Source: Arthrobacter sp. NtRootA1 (lineage in GTDB: Bacteria; Actinomycetota; Actinomycetes; Actinomycetales; Micrococcaceae). From it: a stretch of 64,000 nt of DNA. Below the pieces are notes generated by a model. The model was not told the DNA's origin. It searched no databases and saw nothing but the letters and a program-made list of their open reading frames with translations. Made by a program: the position numbers and the translations under genes. Position 1 is the stretch's first letter; each line of letters starts with the position of its first letter. The stretch is taken from NCBI RefSeq assembly GCF_019976975.1, contig NZ_AP024630.1, positions 2,108,001 to 2,172,000 of the forward strand, read 5' to 3'. Positions 61,744 to 64,000 of this stretch are shown piece by piece.

Positions 61744-62787
61744 ATGCGCAGAGGCGTGGCTACCCGCGACAACGATCTGACGGTTGACACCACACAGCCG
61801 CCCGCAGGGACTGTGATGACAGGTGTCGCCACCATCAAGGACCCGGGCCAACCGGCCAAGACGCGCGGACCGGCCCGCAAAGCCGGAAAGGGCTCTTGGG
61901 CCTTGCTGTTGTTGGCTGCACCAGGGATCATCTGGTTCTTCGTGTTCAGCTATGCGCCAATGGCTGGCCTGGTTGTAGCGTTCAAGAATTTTAGTGTGAG
62001 CAAGGGGATTTTCGGGAGCCCCTGGAACGGGCTGGACAACTTCAAGTACTTCATCGCCAGCGGTGATGCTCCACGGATTGTTACCAACACTTTGGTCTTG
62101 AATGTCCTGTTCCTGGCTGCGTCACTGGCCGCAGGGCTGTTGTTGGCGGTTATGCTCAACGAGCTCAGGGCCCGCTTTTTCAAGCGGTTCATGCAGTCAG
62201 CGATCTTCTTTCCCTACTTCGTTTCCCCGATCGTCATCAGCATCATGCTGCAAGTCCTGTTGTCAGGTGCCCAGGGAAACGGCGGGGCAGTCAACGATAT
62301 GTTGGGTATTTTCAATCTCCCTCAGGTCAGCTGGTACACGGAACCTGGCCCTTGGCCCTGGATCCTCACCATCGTCAAAGTCTGGCAAATGGGCGGATAC
62401 ATGTCAGTGATCTTCCTGGCAGCAATCACCTCCATCCCTGAGGAAGTCTACGAAGCCGGCATGCTCGATGGCGCCAGTCGTACAAAGATGGCCGTATCCA
62501 TCACGCTGCCCCTGCTTCGACCCACTGCGGCCATCCTTCTCGTCCTTGGCGTGGGGAGAATCTTCTACGGTGACTTCGGCACCATCTACGCGATTGTGGG
62601 CGATAACGGCACTCTGTTCTCGACCACTGACGTCATCGACACCTACGTTTTCCGTTCGCTGCGCACCATTGGTGACTTCGGCACCACAGCGGCCATCGGC
62701 CTTTTCCAGTCCATTGTCGGCTTCATCCTGATTACCGCTGCTGTCCTCGTGCAGCGCAAGTACTCCAAAGAGACGACGATCCTGTGA
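61744..62787 (+). CDS. Carbohydrate ABC transporter permease, LplB/MalF type
   Basis: 347-residue permease with a polar N-terminal tail of about 50 residues and then six helices (SWALLLLAAPGIIWFFVFSY and others). EAA loop: SIPEEVYEAGMLDGASRTKM. The APMAGLVVAFKNFSVSKGIF and WNGLDNFKYF wording and the C-terminal QRKYSKETTIL are typical of the LplB group, which imports complex or uronic-acid oligosaccharides. The ATG at 61744 has GGGAGGG at good spacing; a TTG at 61711 is possible but worse. Overlaps the next permease by 4 bases. Confidence 0.93.
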   Translation: MRRGVATRDNDLTVDTTQPPAGTVMTGVATIKDPGQPAKTRGPARKAGKGSWALLLLAAPGIIWFFVFSYAPMAGLVVAFKNFSVSKGIFGSPWNGLDNFKYFIASGDAPRIVTNTLVLNVLFLAASLAAGLLLAVMLNELRARFFKRFMQSAIFFPYFVSPIVISIMLQVLLSGAQGNGGAVNDMLGIFNLPQVSWYTEPGPWPWILTIVKVWQMGGYMSVIFLAAITSIPEEVYEAGMLDGASRTKMAVSITLPLLRPTAAILLVLGVGRIFYGDFGTIYAIVGDNGTLFSTTDVIDTYVFRSLRTIGDFGTTAAIGLFQSIVGFILITAAVLVQRKYSKETTIL

Positions 62788-63785
62788 CCAGCACACGCGC
62801 CAAGACGGCCCACCCGAATCCTCAGCCGGGACCGCTCCCGGAAAAACCAGCCACAACACAGGACTCCACTATGTCAGCACTCACCAGGACATCCCGAGTT
62901 TCGAACACCTCGAGCAAAACGGCCAAGCCCAAACCGGAACCCTTTACCGTTGCGAGCTACATCGGAGTCAGCCTCTTCGGGCTCTTCTCACTCATTCCGC
63001 TGTGGATGATCATCGCCGGGTCTTTCACCAAGGAATCCGTGCTTGCCCAAAAGGGGTACAGCTTCTTTCCCAGCGAATTCTCCCTGGAGGCCTACCAAGC
63101 GATCTTCGGCGGCACTGCTTTACTCAAGGGGTACGCGGCCACGCTGTTCATCACCATTGTCGGGACGGCTCTCTCTCTTTGTGCCACCGCCGCCCTCTCC
63201 TGGGTCATCGCACGACGCATGCCGCGGATCAGTCGACCGCTGACTGTCTTCGCCTACCTGCCCATGCTTTTCAGCGGTGGCCTGGTCCCGCTCTACCTGC
63301 TGGTCACCCAGGTCCTCAACCTGCAGAACAGCTGGTTCGCTGTGATTCTTCCGCACATGATGGCCCCATTCCTGGTGTTCGTTGCTGTCAGCTTCTTCCG
63401 GCAGCTGCCCGAAGAGATCCTCGATTCGGCCAAGGTGGACGGGGCAGGGGAGTTGCGGATCTTCTTCCAGATCGTGCTGCCGCTTTCCAAACCCATCCTC
63501 GCCGTCATTGGGTTGTTCTACGCCGTCGCGTACTGGAACGAATGGTTTACCGCGCTGCTGTTCATTTCTGATCCAGAGAAATATCCGCTGCAACTGATGC
63601 TGCAGAACCTCATCGCCAACGTCACCAGCGCCGCGCAACTGCCCAGCGCAAGCGCAGCAGCAGCTCCGATCTACCAACTGCGGCTCGCCCTGACCGTAGT
63701 CACCATCGGACCGATCCTTCTGGCCTACCCGTTCGCGCAACGATACTTCGTCAAAGGCCTGACACTCGGCGCCACCAAGGGCTAG
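62784..63785 (+). CDS. Carbohydrate ABC transporter permease, LplC/MalG type
   Basis: 333-residue partner permease. A Pro/Thr/Lys-rich N-terminal tail of about 55 residues is unusual; the GTG at 62784 overlaps the previous stop (GTGA) and is used, but an internal ATG (MSALTRTSR, 62871) is possible. Six helices, AVAYWNEWFTALLFI, and EAA loop QLPEEILDSAKVDGAGELRI. C-terminus PFAQRYFVKGLTLGATKG is the LplC-type ending. Confidence 0.92.
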   Translation: MTSTRAKTAHPNPQPGPLPEKPATTQDSTMSALTRTSRVSNTSSKTAKPKPEPFTVASYIGVSLFGLFSLIPLWMIIAGSFTKESVLAQKGYSFFPSEFSLEAYQAIFGGTALLKGYAATLFITIVGTALSLCATAALSWVIARRMPRISRPLTVFAYLPMLFSGGLVPLYLLVTQVLNLQNSWFAVILPHMMAPFLVFVAVSFFRQLPEEILDSAKVDGAGELRIFFQIVLPLSKPILAVIGLFYAVAYWNEWFTALLFISDPEKYPLQLMLQNLIANVTSAAQLPSASAAAAPIYQLRLALTVVTIGPILLAYPFAQRYFVKGLTLGATKG

Positions 63786-63866
63786 GAACCTTTCATCTCC
63801 AGCTGTAAAAGCATCGCTTAACCAACTACAAAAGTCCCGCCCCGGGACGCCACAAAGGAGTGCAAC

Positions 63867-64000
63867 ATGTTCGAAAACAACCGATTCTCCCGCCGAGGCT
63901 TCCTCGGTTTGGCAGGCGGGCTTGGGGTAGCCATGGGCCTCGCTGCCTGCGGCACCTCAGGATCGTCCGCAGGAGGAGCTGTCAAGGGAACAACTTCCAA
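63867..64000 (+). CDS. Extracellular solute-binding lipoprotein (3' truncated by window edge)
   Basis: First 44 codons only. The N-terminus FSRRGFLGLAGGLGVAMG ends in the lipobox LAAC, followed by a Gly/Ser-rich linker, so it is a lipoprotein probably exported by the Tat route and anchored outside the membrane. AAAGGAG precedes the ATG. Its position after the LplB/LplC permeases makes it the binding protein of that importer. Confidence 0.85.
   Translation, partial: MFENNRFSRRGFLGLAGGLGVAMGLAACGTSGSSAGGAVKGTTS

Noticed and set aside
1..64000. CRISPR arrays, tRNA/rRNA genes, complete insertion sequences, phage or conjugation genes
   Set aside because: No regularly spaced repeats, no tRNA-like cloverleaf or rRNA stretch, and no transposase or integrase motif noticed on reading either strand.

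Overview
The window looks like chromosomal DNA of a high-GC soil actinobacterium, most like Arthrobacter/Paenarthrobacter/Pseudarthrobacter (Micrococcaceae). This rests on codon use and on gene content: a polyphosphate-glucokinase-type ROK gene, a DUF4192 gene, CYP105-like P450, MMPL transporter, many LacI regulators and many glycoside hydrolases. It is an accessory catabolic region. No rRNA, tRNA, CRISPR array, complete insertion sequence or phage gene was recognised.

Layout. (1) 1-6891: the 3' part of a GH1 glycosidase, a 650-bp stretch of decayed gene pieces (GH42, SDR, sugar ABC permease), then a tight four-gene operon of two TIM-barrel sugar isomerase-like proteins and two Gfo/Idh/MocA oxidoreductases, and a frameshifted polyphosphate glucokinase gene. 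(2) 7131-9825, minus strand: a complete class I P450 system (P450, 3Fe-4S ferredoxin, ferredoxin reductase) with ATGA overlaps. (3) 10161-15724: a small unknown gene, a LacI regulator, an MMPL transporter and a NarL-type two-component pair. (4) 15843-36006: a hemicellulose/glycoside utilisation region with GH3, GH1, GH2, GH3, GH35-like, SDR, GH78, MFS, GH43 and SGNH esterase genes. (5) 36174-38884: two pseudogenes (DUF4192 and an aminotransferase). (6) 39029-54171: a polar amino-acid-type ABC importer, SDR, KstD-like flavoprotein, MHS-type MFS, metallo-beta-lactamase-fold hydrolase, ThDP enzyme, P-loop protein, GntR regulator, aminotransferase and aldehyde dehydrogenase. (7) 54950-64000: an extra TatA divergent from a large Tat-exported carbohydrate-active-looking enzyme, two LacI regulators, an alpha/beta hydrolase, and an LplB/LplC-type sugar importer whose lipoprotein gene runs off the end.

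How the parts may work together. Region 4 appears to be one regulon: six near-identical 14-bp palindromes (consensus TTGACRCGYGTCAA) sit upstream of the LacI gene at 10589, between the divergent GH1 and GH2 operons (two copies), and upstream of the MFS/GH78, GH43 and SGNH genes. The simplest reading is that the LacI at 10589 is autoregulated and controls glycan uptake, debranching, deacetylation and hydrolysis. Region 6 carries its own recurring element (CCTATA, nine bases, ATAGCATGAT) and a GntR-FCD regulator. Its enzymes would fit transamination, 2-oxoacid decarboxylation and aldehyde oxidation of an imported amino acid. Region 7 has two further operator types: GATATCGATATC upstream of the importer and GAAACTAGTTTC between tatA and its presumed Tat substrate.

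Limits: all family calls are from reading motifs by eye; no alignment, profile search or promoter prediction was run.
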